Position numbers and translations under genes: made by a program
In this document: in pieces, positions 24,487 through 33,173 of the stretch
Layout of the letters: each line of letters begins with the position of its first letter
Position numbering within the stretch: position 1 is the stretch's first letter
From: Achromobacter pestifer
GTDB taxonomy: Bacteria; Pseudomonadota; Gammaproteobacteria; Burkholderiales; Burkholderiaceae_B
DNA length: 64,000 bases
Assembly: GCF_013267355.1 (NCBI RefSeq)
Contig: NZ_CP053985.1
Location: forward strand, 2,604,001-2,668,000
Direction of reading: 5' to 3'
Notes under the pieces: generated by a model
Seen by the model: only the letters and a program-made list of their open reading frames with translations
The model's database searches: none
What the model was told of the DNA's origin: nothing

Positions 24487-25191
24487 TCATGCGTGCGTAT
24501 CGGCCAGGAGGACTTCGGCGTCATCCAGGGCCATGAGGCGCACATCGGTTTCGTCGCGGATGGCGGCACCGTCGCCCGAGCCGATCTCCACGCCATTGAC
24601 TTGCAATCTGCCCATGGAGGCGACCAGATAGCCGCGGCGGCGGCCGCGCGCGAATTGGTAGGTGGCGGCTTCGCCTGCCTTCAGCGCCACCGCAAGGACG
24701 CGCGCGTCGCTGCGGATGGGCAGCGCGTCGTCGTCGCCATCGATACCGCTGGCCAACGTGATGAAGCGTCCCTTGCAGGCTTCGCGGGTAAAGGACTTCC
24801 GGCCCCAGCTGGGCGGCGCGCCGCGGCGGTCCGGTTCTATCCAGATCTGGAACACGTGCGCGGGTCCGCCTTCCATATTGAATTCGGCATGCGTCACCCC
24901 GCTGCCCGCGCTCACGACCTGCACCTCGCCGGCGCTCGTGCGTCCGCGATTGCCCAGATCGTCTTCATGGGTGAGCGCGCCTTCCCGCACGCAGGTGACG
25001 ATTTCCACGTCCGCATGCAGCGAGGGTGGAAACCCCGCGCCAGGCGCGATGGTTTCGTCGTTCCATGCGCGCAGCGCGCCCCAGCTCATGCGTGCGGGGT
25101 CCTGGTAGGCGGCGAAGGAAAAATGATGCTTGGCATCGAGCCAGCCGCGCCGTTCATGGCCCAGGCTCGCAAGCGGACGGCGCTCAATCAT
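24487..25191 (-). CDS. Pirin family protein (bicupin, YhhW-like)
   Basis: 234-residue pirin. The N-terminal cupin carries the metal-site pattern FPPSLHADVEIVT (His-x-Asp-x-Glu variant of the usual HPHxxxE) and GSGVTHAEFN with another His and Glu. A second, degenerate cupin fills residues 130-230. YhhW-type pirins can have quercetinase activity or sense quinones and flavonoids. The start MIERRPLASLGHERRGW matches the family; an earlier in-frame Met would add 14 residues. It is third in the operon after YcaC-type hydrolase and MFS exporter. Confidence 0.82.
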   Translation of the reverse strand: MIERRPLASLGHERRGWLDAKHHFSFAAYQDPARMSWGALRAWNDETIAPGAGFPPSLHADVEIVTCVREGALTHEDDLGNRGRTSAGEVQVVSAGSGVTHAEFNMEGGPAHVFQIWIEPDRRGAPPSWGRKSFTREACKGRFITLASGIDGDDDALPIRSDARVLAVALKAGEAATYQFARGRRRGYLVASMGRLQVNGVEIGSGDGAAIRDETDVRLMALDDAEVLLADTHA

Positions 25192-25272
25192 GGCGCGTCT
25201 CCGCGGCCGCGCGGTGGCGGTTGGTGGCGGCATGCGTCGTGTTGTTCATGTGTTGGCTCCCGCGGCTGCCCG

Positions 25273-26865
25273 TCAATGCTTCAAGGCCAGGAAGTGATGC
25301 ACTTCAGGCTTGTCCGGCCCCATGTGAAAGCGCAGCGCATCCGCTTGCAGATCGGCGTCGGCATGGGACACGCGATGATGCTGGCGCAGGTGCTCGGCCC
25401 AGGATTCCACGAAGAACCATTCGACCACCCGCTGCGGATCGCTGGTGTGCTCGACGACGCCCCAGGCATAGGCGCCGTCACGCAGGCGCTCTTGCGACAA
25501 GCGCTTCATCGCGTCGAGAAAGGCGGGGCGGTCTTCTTGGCGGATGCGGTACTCGACCTGCACCAGCACCGGGCCGCGGTCGTTGGCCACCGGTTCGGCC
25601 ACCAACGGTTCGGGCCAATGGTTCGACGCCTGCAAATCCGCTTCGCCGACCGGCAGGCGGGCGCGATGAAACAGCAGCGCAGCCGTGACCAGGCCGGCGG
25701 CGCTTACCGCCAGCGCATAAGGCACGCCGATCTCGCGCGCGACCAGGCCCCAGCCCAGGCTGCCGGCCGCCATCGCGCCGTTGAACACCATCAGGTACAC
25801 CGCCAACCCGCGGCCGCGCACCCAGTTGGGCAGCACGGCCTGGGCCACGCCGTTGAACGTGGTGAGCGCGGTGATCCAGCCCATGCCCAGCACCACCAGC
25901 ATCAGCACGGCCAGCCATTGGGGCGGCGCGAACACCAGCACGGCCATGACCGCCGCGCTGGCCACCGACGCCAACAGCACCAGCCCGTCGGCATCCAGGC
26001 GGGCGCCAATCCTGGGCAGCAGCAGGGCGCCGATGATGGCTCCCGCGCCCACCGCGCCCAGCAGCACGCCGTAAAAGCCCGAGGAGCCTCCCAGCATCTG
26101 CCGCGCCACCAGGGGCAGCAGGGCCCATACGGCGCTGGCGAACAGGAAGAAGGCGGCTGCGCGCAGCAGCACCCGGTGCAGCTCCTTGCTGGCCCGCGTG
26201 TAGCGCAGGCCGGCGCGGAACGCGCCGAAGAAGTTCTCCGACAGCGTGCTGTCGACGGCCGCGGGACGCTTCCACCACAGCAGCGCGGCGATGACGAACA
26301 CGTAGCTCAGCACATCCAGCCCATAGGTGACCGCCGCGCCGAAACTGGCCAGGATCAGCCCGCCCGCCGCCGGACCGATGGCGCGCGCGATGTTGATGCC
26401 CAGCGAGTTGAGCGCAACCGCGCCCTTGAGTTCTTCGCGCGGCACGAGCTCGGGGACGATGGATTGCCAGGTCGGCCCCATCAAGGCCGCGCCGATGCCG
26501 CCGACGAAGGTCAGGGCAATCAGGTAGTCGACCGTCAGCGCGCCGAAATGCGACAGCAGCAGCAGCGTGCCGCTGACACAGGCAAGCAGCACCTGCACGA
26601 AGATCAGGAAGCCGCGCCGGTCCAGGATGTCGGACAGTACGCCGGCGGGAATCGCCAGCAGGAAGATGGGCAAGGTCGCGGCCGTCTGGATCAAGGCCAC
26701 GGCGGTCGGGCTGGCCGACAGGTCGGTCACCAGCCAGGAACTGGCCACGTCCCGCATGAAGCTGCCCACGTTGCCCAACACGGTCGCAGCCCACAGCACG
26801 GCGAACACGGACTGGCGCAAGGGCGCGAAGGTGCCGCGCGCGGCGGAATTCTTCTGGTCTGGCAT
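25273..26865 (-). CDS. MFS transporter (MFS_3/EntS type) with C-terminal ferredoxin-like domain
   Basis: 530-residue inner-membrane protein. Residues 1-410 form 12 membrane helices of the enterobactin-exporter-like MFS_3 family (FAVLWAATVLGNVGSFMRDVASSWL; GGIGAALMGPTWQSIVPELVPREEL in pieces). After the last helix, about 100 residues (VQVEYRIRQEDRPAFLDAM, WGVVEHTSDPQRVVEWFFVESW) resemble a dimeric alpha-beta barrel of the antibiotic-biosynthesis monooxygenase type. That tail is common in this branch. The start MPDQKNSAARG has GGAGAG upstream. Likely exports a small, perhaps aromatic, molecule; the cargo is unknown. Confidence 0.82.
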   Translation of the reverse strand: MPDQKNSAARGTFAPLRQSVFAVLWAATVLGNVGSFMRDVASSWLVTDLSASPTAVALIQTAATLPIFLLAIPAGVLSDILDRRGFLIFVQVLLACVSGTLLLLSHFGALTVDYLIALTFVGGIGAALMGPTWQSIVPELVPREELKGAVALNSLGINIARAIGPAAGGLILASFGAAVTYGLDVLSYVFVIAALLWWKRPAAVDSTLSENFFGAFRAGLRYTRASKELHRVLLRAAAFFLFASAVWALLPLVARQMLGGSSGFYGVLLGAVGAGAIIGALLLPRIGARLDADGLVLLASVASAAVMAVLVFAPPQWLAVLMLVVLGMGWITALTTFNGVAQAVLPNWVRGRGLAVYLMVFNGAMAAGSLGWGLVAREIGVPYALAVSAAGLVTAALLFHRARLPVGEADLQASNHWPEPLVAEPVANDRGPVLVQVEYRIRQEDRPAFLDAMKRLSQERLRDGAYAWGVVEHTSDPQRVVEWFFVESWAEHLRQHHRVSHADADLQADALRFHMGPDKPEVHHFLALKH

Positions 26866-26982
26866 GGGACTCTCCTGGATCGCGCCAGGCGGCTTGCGGA
26901 CCCGCAAGTCCCGCCGCCCGCCGTCTTCAAAAAGCAAGGCGCCGGACCGGCCAGACGCTGTCTGGACGATCCGGTTGGCGGT

Positions 26983-27669
26983 TTACTTGGCGGGGTTGGG
27001 GCCGATGCGTTCGCCGTGCTGCACACGCTCCGCGAGCTTGTGCACGTGGGTGACCGCGTAGTCGATGCCCATGCCGTAGGCGCCGGAGTGCTCCTTGACG
27101 ATGCCGGTGACGGCGTCATAGGTTTCCTTGCGGGCCCAGTCGCGCTGCCATTCCAGCATCACCTGCAACCACGTCATGGGCACGGCGCCAGCCTGCACCA
27201 TGCGGTCCATGGCGTACTTGTGCGCGTCCACCGAGGTGCCGCCCGAAGCATCGGCCACCATATAGATTTCGTACTCGCCCTCCAGCATGGCGCACAGCGC
27301 GAAGGTGGTGTTGCAGACCTCGGTCCACAGGCCGGCGACGATGACCTTCTTGCGGCCATTGGCGGCCAGCGCGTCGCGCACGTTCTGGTCGTCCCAGGAG
27401 TTCATGGAGGTGCGCTCCAGGATCTTGTTCTCGGGGAACACGGCCAGCAGTTCGGGGTAGGTGTTGCCGGAGAAGCTGTCGGTTTCGACGGTGGTGATGG
27501 TGGTCGGGATATTGAAGGCGCGCGCGGCCTTGGCCAGGCCCACCACATTGTTCTTCAGGGTCTGACGGTCGATGGATTGCACGCCGAACGCCATCTGCGG
27601 TTGCTGGTCGATGAAGATGATCTGGCTGTTCTGCAGAGTCAGGACTTCGAGGTATTTGTTGGCGGACAT
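26983..27669 (-). CDS. Isochorismatase-like hydrolase, YcaC type
   Basis: 228-residue cysteine hydrolase. Catalytic Asp21 (IIFIDQQPQMAFG) and nucleophile Cys119 (LWTEVCNTTFALCA) are present, with the cis-peptide-like VAGLWTEVC segment. NTYPELLAVFPE and SMNSWDDQNVRDAL are typical of the YcaC branch. Start at MSANKYLEVLTLQNSQ, which has GAGAGTCC upstream; a frame running far upstream is unrelated. The gene leads the operon YcaC-MFS-pirin-XapX-amidohydrolase-DoxX and is divergent from a LysR regulator. Family members hydrolyse amides or vinyl ethers; the substrate here is unknown. It ends shortly before a small CCAGAC-GCT-GTCTGG hairpin at 26951-26965. Confidence 0.85.
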   Translation of the reverse strand: MSANKYLEVLTLQNSQIIFIDQQPQMAFGVQSIDRQTLKNNVVGLAKAARAFNIPTTITTVETDSFSGNTYPELLAVFPENKILERTSMNSWDDQNVRDALAANGRKKVIVAGLWTEVCNTTFALCAMLEGEYEIYMVADASGGTSVDAHKYAMDRMVQAGAVPMTWLQVMLEWQRDWARKETYDAVTGIVKEHSGAYGMGIDYAVTHVHKLAERVQHGERIGPNPAK

Positions 27670-27985
27670 GGCGGGACTCTCTTTAAGAAAAACTATCAAA
27701 TGAGGCGGCAGGAAAGAATTCGGTACTGCTGGCAAACCATCCTGGCTTGCACCGCCACGACGGCGCCGGGAGTGCCGCGGGAGGCGGTCCGTACATCTCG
27801 TCTGTCGGTACATGCATAGTAGGGAGAGGCCGCAGTCCTGAGAACCCGCAGCAGGGAATTCCATCCTTTCCATTTTTTGCATGATGCTGGCGGACCAGCT
27901 GCTTGCTGCGCTGCATTCACCACCGTTCTTGTCCATGCCATAGGCAGCGGCTATCATCGGCGCGAGCATTTCCCGAGAGCACGAG
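27670..27985. other. Intergenic region between divergent YcaC operon and LysR gene
   Basis: About 315 bases that must hold both divergent promoters. I see no clear consensus promoter. The only repeated element I noticed is CGGT-CGTACAT / CGGTACATG around 27787-27815, which could be part of a LysR site, but the evidence is weak. Confidence 0.4.
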
Positions 27986-28909
27986 ATGAGCAAGCTGCCA
28001 GACCTGGAAGGTTGGGCGATATTCGCCAAGGTCGCCGAGACCGGATCATTCGCCCGGGCCGCGGCCGAGTTTTCCCTGTCGCAAGCCACGGTTTCCAAGA
28101 CCATCAGCCGTCTGGAAGCCAAGATGAAAACGACCCTGTTTCATCGCACCTCCCGCAGCATGACGCTGACCGAATCGGGTTACGCGGCGCTGGAGCGCGC
28201 GGCCCGCATCCTCGAGGAAGGCGAGGCGGTCGAAAGCGAAGTCCGGGAGAAATCGACCAGCCTGTGCGGCAAGATCAGGCTGTCCGCTCCCATGTCTTTC
28301 GGCGTCACGCATCTGGCGCCCATGCTGCCGCCATTCATGCAGGCCAATCCTGACGTCGCCCTGGAAATCGAGTTCAGCGACAAGCAGGCCGACCTGGTCT
28401 CGGAACGCTTCGACCTGGCGCTGCGGATCTCCAACCTGGTGGACTCCACGCTGCTGGCGCGGCGCCTGTGTTCCGTGCGCATTCTGCTGGTGGGCGCGCC
28501 CAGCTATTTCAAGCGCGCGGGACGCCCCAAGCATCCGAAAGATCTGGCGCAGCACGCCGCGCTGCAATACATGTATGCGCGCAACGGCTCGAGCTGGCGC
28601 TTCCGGCATGAAAAGCATGGGGAGTTTTCGCAGTCCGTGCCGGTGCTCCTGAACGTGAACAATGCCGAGTCCCTGACGCCGGCGCTGCAGGCGGGCATGG
28701 GACTGGCGCTGCAGCCGGAGTTCCTGGCGTGGAAGGATCTGCAATCGGGCGCGCTGGAAACCGTGATGGACGACTGGCAGGTGGACCCCATCGCCCTGCA
28801 TATCGTCACGCCGCCTGGCCGCCGCCGGCCGGCCCGGGTACAGGCGTTCATTGAGTATCTGGCGGAGCGCTTGACGGCCGAGCCTTGGGCCAATGATGTG
28901 CAGGTGTAG
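27986..28909 (+). CDS. LysR-family regulator divergent from the YcaC operon
   Basis: 307-residue LysR regulator of the large CrgA/AaeR-like branch (LEGWAIFAKVAETGSFARAAAEF; SQATVSKTISRLEAKM; RTSRSMTLTESG). Winged helix about residues 5-64, effector domain about 92-298 (IRLSAPMSFGVTHLAPML). It is transcribed away from the six-gene operon at 21700-27669 and is its likely regulator. Members of this branch often respond to aromatic or electrophilic compounds, which would suit the pirin, DoxX and YcaC content; that is inference. It converges with the RidA gene across 71 bases. Confidence 0.87.
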   Translation: MSKLPDLEGWAIFAKVAETGSFARAAAEFSLSQATVSKTISRLEAKMKTTLFHRTSRSMTLTESGYAALERAARILEEGEAVESEVREKSTSLCGKIRLSAPMSFGVTHLAPMLPPFMQANPDVALEIEFSDKQADLVSERFDLALRISNLVDSTLLARRLCSVRILLVGAPSYFKRAGRPKHPKDLAQHAALQYMYARNGSSWRFRHEKHGEFSQSVPVLLNVNNAESLTPALQAGMGLALQPEFLAWKDLQSGALETVMDDWQVDPIALHIVTPPGRRRPARVQAFIEYLAERLTAEPWANDVQV

Positions 28910-28980
28910 AGGGCTTGCGGCCCGCGGCACGCGCCGGGGCGGCGGCGCCAGGAGGTTTGGCGCGCGCCGTCATTGAATGG

Positions 28981-29364
28981 CTAGACGGGACGTCGAACGA
29001 GTATTGCGTCAACCTCGATGTCGAATGCGCTGAATCCGGACTGGATCAATGTCCTGGCCGGCGGCGGTTCGCCGACGTAGCTTGCGTAGATCGCGTCGAA
29101 TTCCTGTGCGCGGGCCATGTCCCTCAAAAATACGCCCACCTTGACCGCGTCGCGCAGGCTCGACCCGGCTGCGTTCGCAGCCGCCTCGAGATTGTCGAGC
29201 GCCATTCTCGCCTGCACGGCAAAGGGCTTGTCTCCATGCCGGACGTTGTCGCGATCGCGCGGGGTCTGGCCTGAGAGAAAAACGAGTTGGCCCGCCTGCA
29301 CGGCCACGCTGTAGGTGCCGGCTGGCGGCGGCGTCGATTCGCTGGAGTAAGCTTTTCGGATCAT
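28981..29364 (-). CDS. RidA family imine/enamine deaminase
   Basis: 127-residue RidA-fold protein. The active-site Arg is present at position 104 in PPPARTLIQSG, with the FLSGQTPRD loop and a C-terminal FDIEVDAILV acidic segment. RidA hydrolyses reactive enamines and imines made by PLP dehydratases. It is the last gene of the operon that includes a PLP dehydratase at 30606-31730 and an aminotransferase, exactly where an enamine is expected to form. Start ATG at 29364 is 18 bases after the aminotransferase stop. A second RidA-like gene (52954-53349) lacks this Arg. Confidence 0.88.
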   Translation of the reverse strand: MIRKAYSSESTPPPAGTYSVAVQAGQLVFLSGQTPRDRDNVRHGDKPFAVQARMALDNLEAAANAAGSSLRDAVKVGVFLRDMARAQEFDAIYASYVGEPPPARTLIQSGFSAFDIEVDAILVRRPV

Positions 29365-29382
29365 GTTTCCAGGGGATTGAGG

Positions 29383-30609
29383 TTAGGCAAGACGATGTTC
29401 TTCGATGACGGTCGCGATGCGCCTGACGGCATCGACCGCCGCTTCATGGTTCTGCGAGAAATTGAGGCGGATGCTGTCGCTGGCATGCGGGCTGAATTCA
29501 GTCCCCGGCGTAACCGTGACGCTGGCCCGCGACCTCAACTCCCGAACGAAGGCCTGTAACGGCGTGCGCAGCTTGGGCAGCCGCGGAAAGAGGTAGCTGC
29601 CCGCTTGCGGCGTGCGGACCGCCACGCCCTCGACGCCACGAAACAGCGCCAGCAGGTCGTCGCGGATCTGCCGGTGCTTTTCGATGCGGTCAGCCAACCA
29701 TCCCGCGGGCTCGGAGAACCAGGTCTGCAGCACGGCCTGGCAGTACCCGGGCGCGCGCAACGAGACGATGGCCTGGAGCTTTTCCATGCGTTGGATGATG
29801 CGGGCATTGCCGAACGCCACCCCCAGCCGATAGCCGCTCAACGATTCCGTCTTGGACGGCCCCATGATGGTGACGACGTTGTCGCCCGCTTCCGACGCGC
29901 CTCGCAGATGAACGTATGGCTGCCCTGCGTACAGGAGACGGGAGTAGAGCTGGTCGACAATGACCGTTGCGCCGAACTTGTCGGCCAACGCCGCGATCTG
30001 CCCGATTTCGCTGGGGGAATAGACCGCCCCCGTGGGATTGTTCGGATTCGAGAAGAGAAAGACCTTGGCGCCCGCCTTGAATGCCGATTCAAGCTGCTGC
30101 AGATCCAGGCCGGCATGCGCCGTGTTGTTCAGATATTCGAGTCGCACGGGGATCATCTCCGCCCCCATGAACTCGACCAGCTTGCGGTTGGCGAAGTAGT
30201 CGGGCTGCACGATCGCGACTTTATCGCCCGCAGTCACGGTGCTTGCGACCGCGAGAAACAAGGCGCTTTGGGTACCGGGAGTGATGATGAGTTCTTCAGC
30301 GCCCGAAACGGGATGGCCCGAAAACGCCGCCAGATCGAGCGCGAGCTTCTCCCGGATGGCCGCCTGGCCACGATACTCGGTATAGGCCTGGGAACCGCCG
30401 CGATGAACGCCCTGGACAAAGGCTTCGAGCGCCCCAGGCGTGGGTTCAAACGCGTCGGCATTGACGTCGCCGTGCGAAAAGTCGACGGCGATGCCCGGCA
30501 GGCTTGCGCCTTCCTGCGGCAAGCCCTCGCTACTGCGGCTTTCCCGCACCTCCTGGCCAGGCGCGTTATCAATGCCCAACTTCAGGAACTTTTCTTCAAT
30601 CGCATTCAT
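29383..30609 (-). CDS. Class I/II PLP aminotransferase
   Basis: 408-residue fold-type I PLP enzyme of the aspartate aminotransferase superfamily. Tyr in GGSQAYTEYRG, Asn in FSNPNNPTGAVYS, Asp219 in VIVDQLYSR, the Schiff-base Lys253 in GPSKTESLSGYRLG and the substrate-carboxylate Arg in SDSIRLNFSQN are present. Its start overlaps the dehydratase stop as ATGA (30606-30609), so the two are co-translated. Together with the acidic-amino-acid-type importer this suggests transamination of a dicarboxylic or hydroxylated amino acid. The substrate is not determined from sequence. Confidence 0.87.
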   Translation of the reverse strand: MNAIEEKFLKLGIDNAPGQEVRESRSSEGLPQEGASLPGIAVDFSHGDVNADAFEPTPGALEAFVQGVHRGGSQAYTEYRGQAAIREKLALDLAAFSGHPVSGAEELIITPGTQSALFLAVASTVTAGDKVAIVQPDYFANRKLVEFMGAEMIPVRLEYLNNTAHAGLDLQQLESAFKAGAKVFLFSNPNNPTGAVYSPSEIGQIAALADKFGATVIVDQLYSRLLYAGQPYVHLRGASEAGDNVVTIMGPSKTESLSGYRLGVAFGNARIIQRMEKLQAIVSLRAPGYCQAVLQTWFSEPAGWLADRIEKHRQIRDDLLALFRGVEGVAVRTPQAGSYLFPRLPKLRTPLQAFVRELRSRASVTVTPGTEFSPHASDSIRLNFSQNHEAAVDAVRRIATVIEEHRLA

Positions 30610-31730
30610 GGCGTTCTCGTCGTGTTAAGGGAAGGGGTGACAGGTGATGGTTCAACTGCTGCATCCGGATCGATCTCGATCGTTGCATCGTTCTCCTGAA
30701 GCAATCGGGCCAGCAACGGCATGTCGATATTGCCGCCGGACAACACGATCAGCGCGTCCTTGCCGCCAAGCTGGAGCCGTCCCGCCAGCAGCGCGGCCAA
30801 CGCCACGGCCCCACCCGGCTCGACCACCATACCCAGCTCCGTCAACGCAAAACGGATCGCGTGCGAAATTTCCGCGTCCGTCACGGCCAGGGCTTCATCG
30901 AGGAAGTGCCGATTGATCTCGAACGGCAGTTGCGCGGGCGTCACCGCCTGCAAGGCGTCGGCGAGTGTGACCGCTGTTGGCGCGTTGACCTCCCGGGTTC
31001 CGCTGGCAAGCGAACGCACGGTATCGTCAAACCCGCAGGGCTCCACCGCAACCACCCGCAGGTTCGGCAGCAGGGCGTCCAGCGCCAGGCCGCAACCGGC
31101 CACCAGGCCGCCGCCGCCGCAAGGCGCGGCAAACGTGCCCAAGTTCGCTCTGGCCACAGGCGTCAACGCATCCAGCGCTTCCAGCGCCACCGTTCCTTGC
31201 GCCGCCAGCACGTCGGGGTGATCGCCGGGAGGGATGAGCGTGCCACCCGACTCTTGCAGCAAGCGCATGCCGATGGCTTCCCGGCTTTCGCGCCTTCGGT
31301 CGTAATGGACCACGCGCGCGCCGTGGGCCAGCGCTCGAGCCATCTTGTTGCGAGGCGCATCGGCTGGCATGACGATGGTGGCCGGAACGCCGAGACGCCG
31401 CGCTGCCCAGGCGATAGCCTGGCCATGATTGCCAGTGGAGTAGGCGACGACGCCCCGTTGCCGCTCGGTCTCGTTCAAGCCCAGCAAGGCGTTGAATGCG
31501 CCGCGGGCCTTGAACGATCCTGTCACCTGCAGGTTCTCGGCCTTGATCCAGACTGGCGCGCCAGCAATATGATCCAAGGCGGCCGATCTAATGAGTGGAG
31601 TCAAGACCACGTGTGGCCTGATGCGTTCGAGCGCGGCCCGCACATCGTCGAAATCGGGCACGCGCATCTTGCCCAGCGATTCGTGCGCGATGAAGGCGTC
31701 AGGTCTGGTCTTCGGTCTGTTTCGTGTCAT
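30606..31730 (-). CDS. PLP-dependent threonine/serine dehydratase family (possible hydroxyaspartate dehydratase)
   Basis: 374-residue fold-type II PLP enzyme. Lys74 in VTGSFKARGAFN is the Schiff-base lysine, STGNHGQAIAWAAR binds the substrate and APCGGGGLVAG binds the PLP phosphate. It lacks the C-terminal ACT regulatory domain of biosynthetic IlvA, so it is of the catabolic/serine racemase/beta-hydroxyaspartate dehydratase class. ATG at 31730 lies 25 bases after the ABC ATPase gene; a Met at residue 22 (MRVPDFDDV) is an alternative start. Its coupling with a GltI-type importer, an aminotransferase and RidA suggests dehydration of a hydroxylated acidic amino acid. Confidence 0.85.
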   Translation of the reverse strand: MTRNRPKTRPDAFIAHESLGKMRVPDFDDVRAALERIRPHVVLTPLIRSAALDHIAGAPVWIKAENLQVTGSFKARGAFNALLGLNETERQRGVVAYSTGNHGQAIAWAARRLGVPATIVMPADAPRNKMARALAHGARVVHYDRRRESREAIGMRLLQESGGTLIPPGDHPDVLAAQGTVALEALDALTPVARANLGTFAAPCGGGGLVAGCGLALDALLPNLRVVAVEPCGFDDTVRSLASGTREVNAPTAVTLADALQAVTPAQLPFEINRHFLDEALAVTDAEISHAIRFALTELGMVVEPGGAVALAALLAGRLQLGGKDALIVLSGGNIDMPLLARLLQENDATIEIDPDAAVEPSPVTPSLNTTRTP

Positions 31731-31755
31731 GGGAGTGCGTTCGTATGCGATATCT

Positions 31756-32514
31756 TCAATGGGAGACGAGCCGCGACAGGAACTCCTGCGCGCGCACTGA
31801 GCGGGGCGATGCGAAGAACATGTCCGTCGGCGTGTTCTCCACGACTTTCCCGGCATCCATGAAGATGACGTTGTCTGCGGCGCGCCGAGCAAAGCCCATC
31901 TCGTGCGTGACGACAGCCATCGTCATGCCGTCCTGCGCAAGCTCCAGCATCACGGATAGCACCTCGCCTATCATTTCCGGATCCAGTGCTGACGTGGGCT
32001 CGTCGAAGAGCATGACGATGGGGTCCATTGCCAGCGCCCGGGCAATCGCGATGCGTTGCTGCTGCCCGCCGGAAAGCTGGGCCGGATAGGCATCGATCTT
32101 TCCGGGTAGTCCGACACGGCCCAGCAGCTCCCGGGCCTTGTGATGCGCAGCCTCGCGCGTTCGGCCCAGCACCTTGATGGGAGCAAGACAGAGGTTGTCG
32201 AGCACGGTCAGATGCGGATAGAGCTCGAAATGCTGAAACACCATGCCGACGCGGCTGCGTAGATCGCTCAGATTGGCGGCAGCGGCGCCCACCTCGACGC
32301 CGTCGACGCGTACGCTGCCGCGCTGGAACGACTCCAGGCCGTTGAAGCACTTGATCAACGTGCTCTTGCCCGAGCCTGAGGGTCCACAGATCACGGCCAC
32401 CTCGCCGCGGCGGATCGCCAGGTCGCAACCATTTAGCACCGGGGTCGCGCCATAGGACTTGTACAGTCCGGATACGTCGATCATGGGCGCTTCTTCCATC
32501 TTTTCTGCAGTCAT
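31756..32514 (-). CDS. Amino-acid ABC transporter ATP-binding protein (GltL-like, second copy)
   Basis: 252-residue ATPase with Walker [13 protein letters not shown]-loop FQHFELYPHL, signature [15 protein letters not shown], Walker [16 protein letters not shown] and [11 protein letters not shown]. The start at 32514 overlaps the permease stop as ATGA, which decides against the inner Met at residue 11. It is the motor of the second glt-type importer in the window. Compared with the copy at 7582-8340 it is clearly related but not identical throughout, so the two systems are paralogues rather than a recent duplication. Confidence 0.9.
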   Translation of the reverse strand: MTAEKMEEAPMIDVSGLYKSYGATPVLNGCDLAIRRGEVAVICGPSGSGKSTLIKCFNGLESFQRGSVRVDGVEVGAAAANLSDLRSRVGMVFQHFELYPHLTVLDNLCLAPIKVLGRTREAAHHKARELLGRVGLPGKIDAYPAQLSGGQQQRIAIARALAMDPIVMLFDEPTSALDPEMIGEVLSVMLELAQDGMTMAVVTHEMGFARRAADNVIFMDAGKVVENTPTDMFFASPRSVRAQEFLSRLVSH

Positions 32515-33173
32515 ACGGCGCTCCTGCGCTTGGCGGCCAGGTGCGCCGCCAGTGAAAGGGATGCGCAGAGCACGAAGTAGACGAGCGCTGCGAACAGGTA
32601 CATCTCGATCAACCGGTTATCCCGGTTGGCCACGATGCTTGTGGAGGTCATGAAGTCGCGCAACGAGATGACATAAACGAGCGAGGTATCCTGGAACAGC
32701 ACGATCGCCTGCGTGATGAGCACGGGCATCATGTTGCGCAGCGCCTGCGGCAGCACCACGAAGCGCAATGCCTGCGCACGGCTCAAACCCGATGCTGCCG
32801 CGGCCTGCCACTGCCCCGGCCGCACGCTCTGTAGCCCCGCGCGGATGATTTCGGAGTAGTAGGCCGCCTCGAAGAGCGTGAAGGCGATCAGTGCCGAGGG
32901 TAGCGCCCCCACCGGCTTGCCGACGATCAGCGGCACCATGAAATAGAACCAGAAGATGACAAGGATCAACGGCACGGCCCGGAATCCGTTCACATACACG
33001 GCCGCGGCCCCCGCGAGCAGCGCATGCCCGGAGAGGCGGGCAAGCGCCAGCAGCAGGCCGAGCGCCAGCCCCCCGGCCATCGCCACCAGGGTCAACAGCA
33101 GGCTCAGCCCCAATCCCTCCAGCAGGAACGGCCACGCCTTCACGATGACCGAGACGTCCAACATTGCGTTCAT
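32511..33173 (-). CDS. Amino-acid ABC transporter permease (GltK-like, second copy)
   Basis: 220-residue HisMQ-type permease with about five membrane helices. FRAVPLILVIFWFYFMVP and the EAA loop LSRAQALRFVVLPQALRNMMP are typical. Start MNAMLDVSVIVKAWPF overlaps the preceding permease stop as ATGA (33170-33173), indicating translational coupling. It pairs with the permease at 33170-33886. Confidence 0.88.
   Translation of the reverse strand: MNAMLDVSVIVKAWPFLLEGLGLSLLLTLVAMAGGLALGLLLALARLSGHALLAGAAAVYVNGFRAVPLILVIFWFYFMVPLIVGKPVGALPSALIAFTLFEAAYYSEIIRAGLQSVRPGQWQAAAASGLSRAQALRFVVLPQALRNMMPVLITQAIVLFQDTSLVYVISLRDFMTSTSIVANRDNRLIEMYLFAALVYFVLCASLSLAAHLAAKRRSAV

Noticed and set aside
22167..24596. 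The amidohydrolase frame extended upstream to 809 codons
   Set aside because: The extension overlaps XapX and pirin genes and has no similarity; the Tat-like start at 24152 fits.
24472..27819. A 1115-codon open frame on the + strand, antisense to the pirin, MFS and YcaC genes
   Set aside because: High GC keeps antisense frames open; it is rich in His, Arg, Gln and Ala with no family features, while the minus-strand genes have clear motifs.
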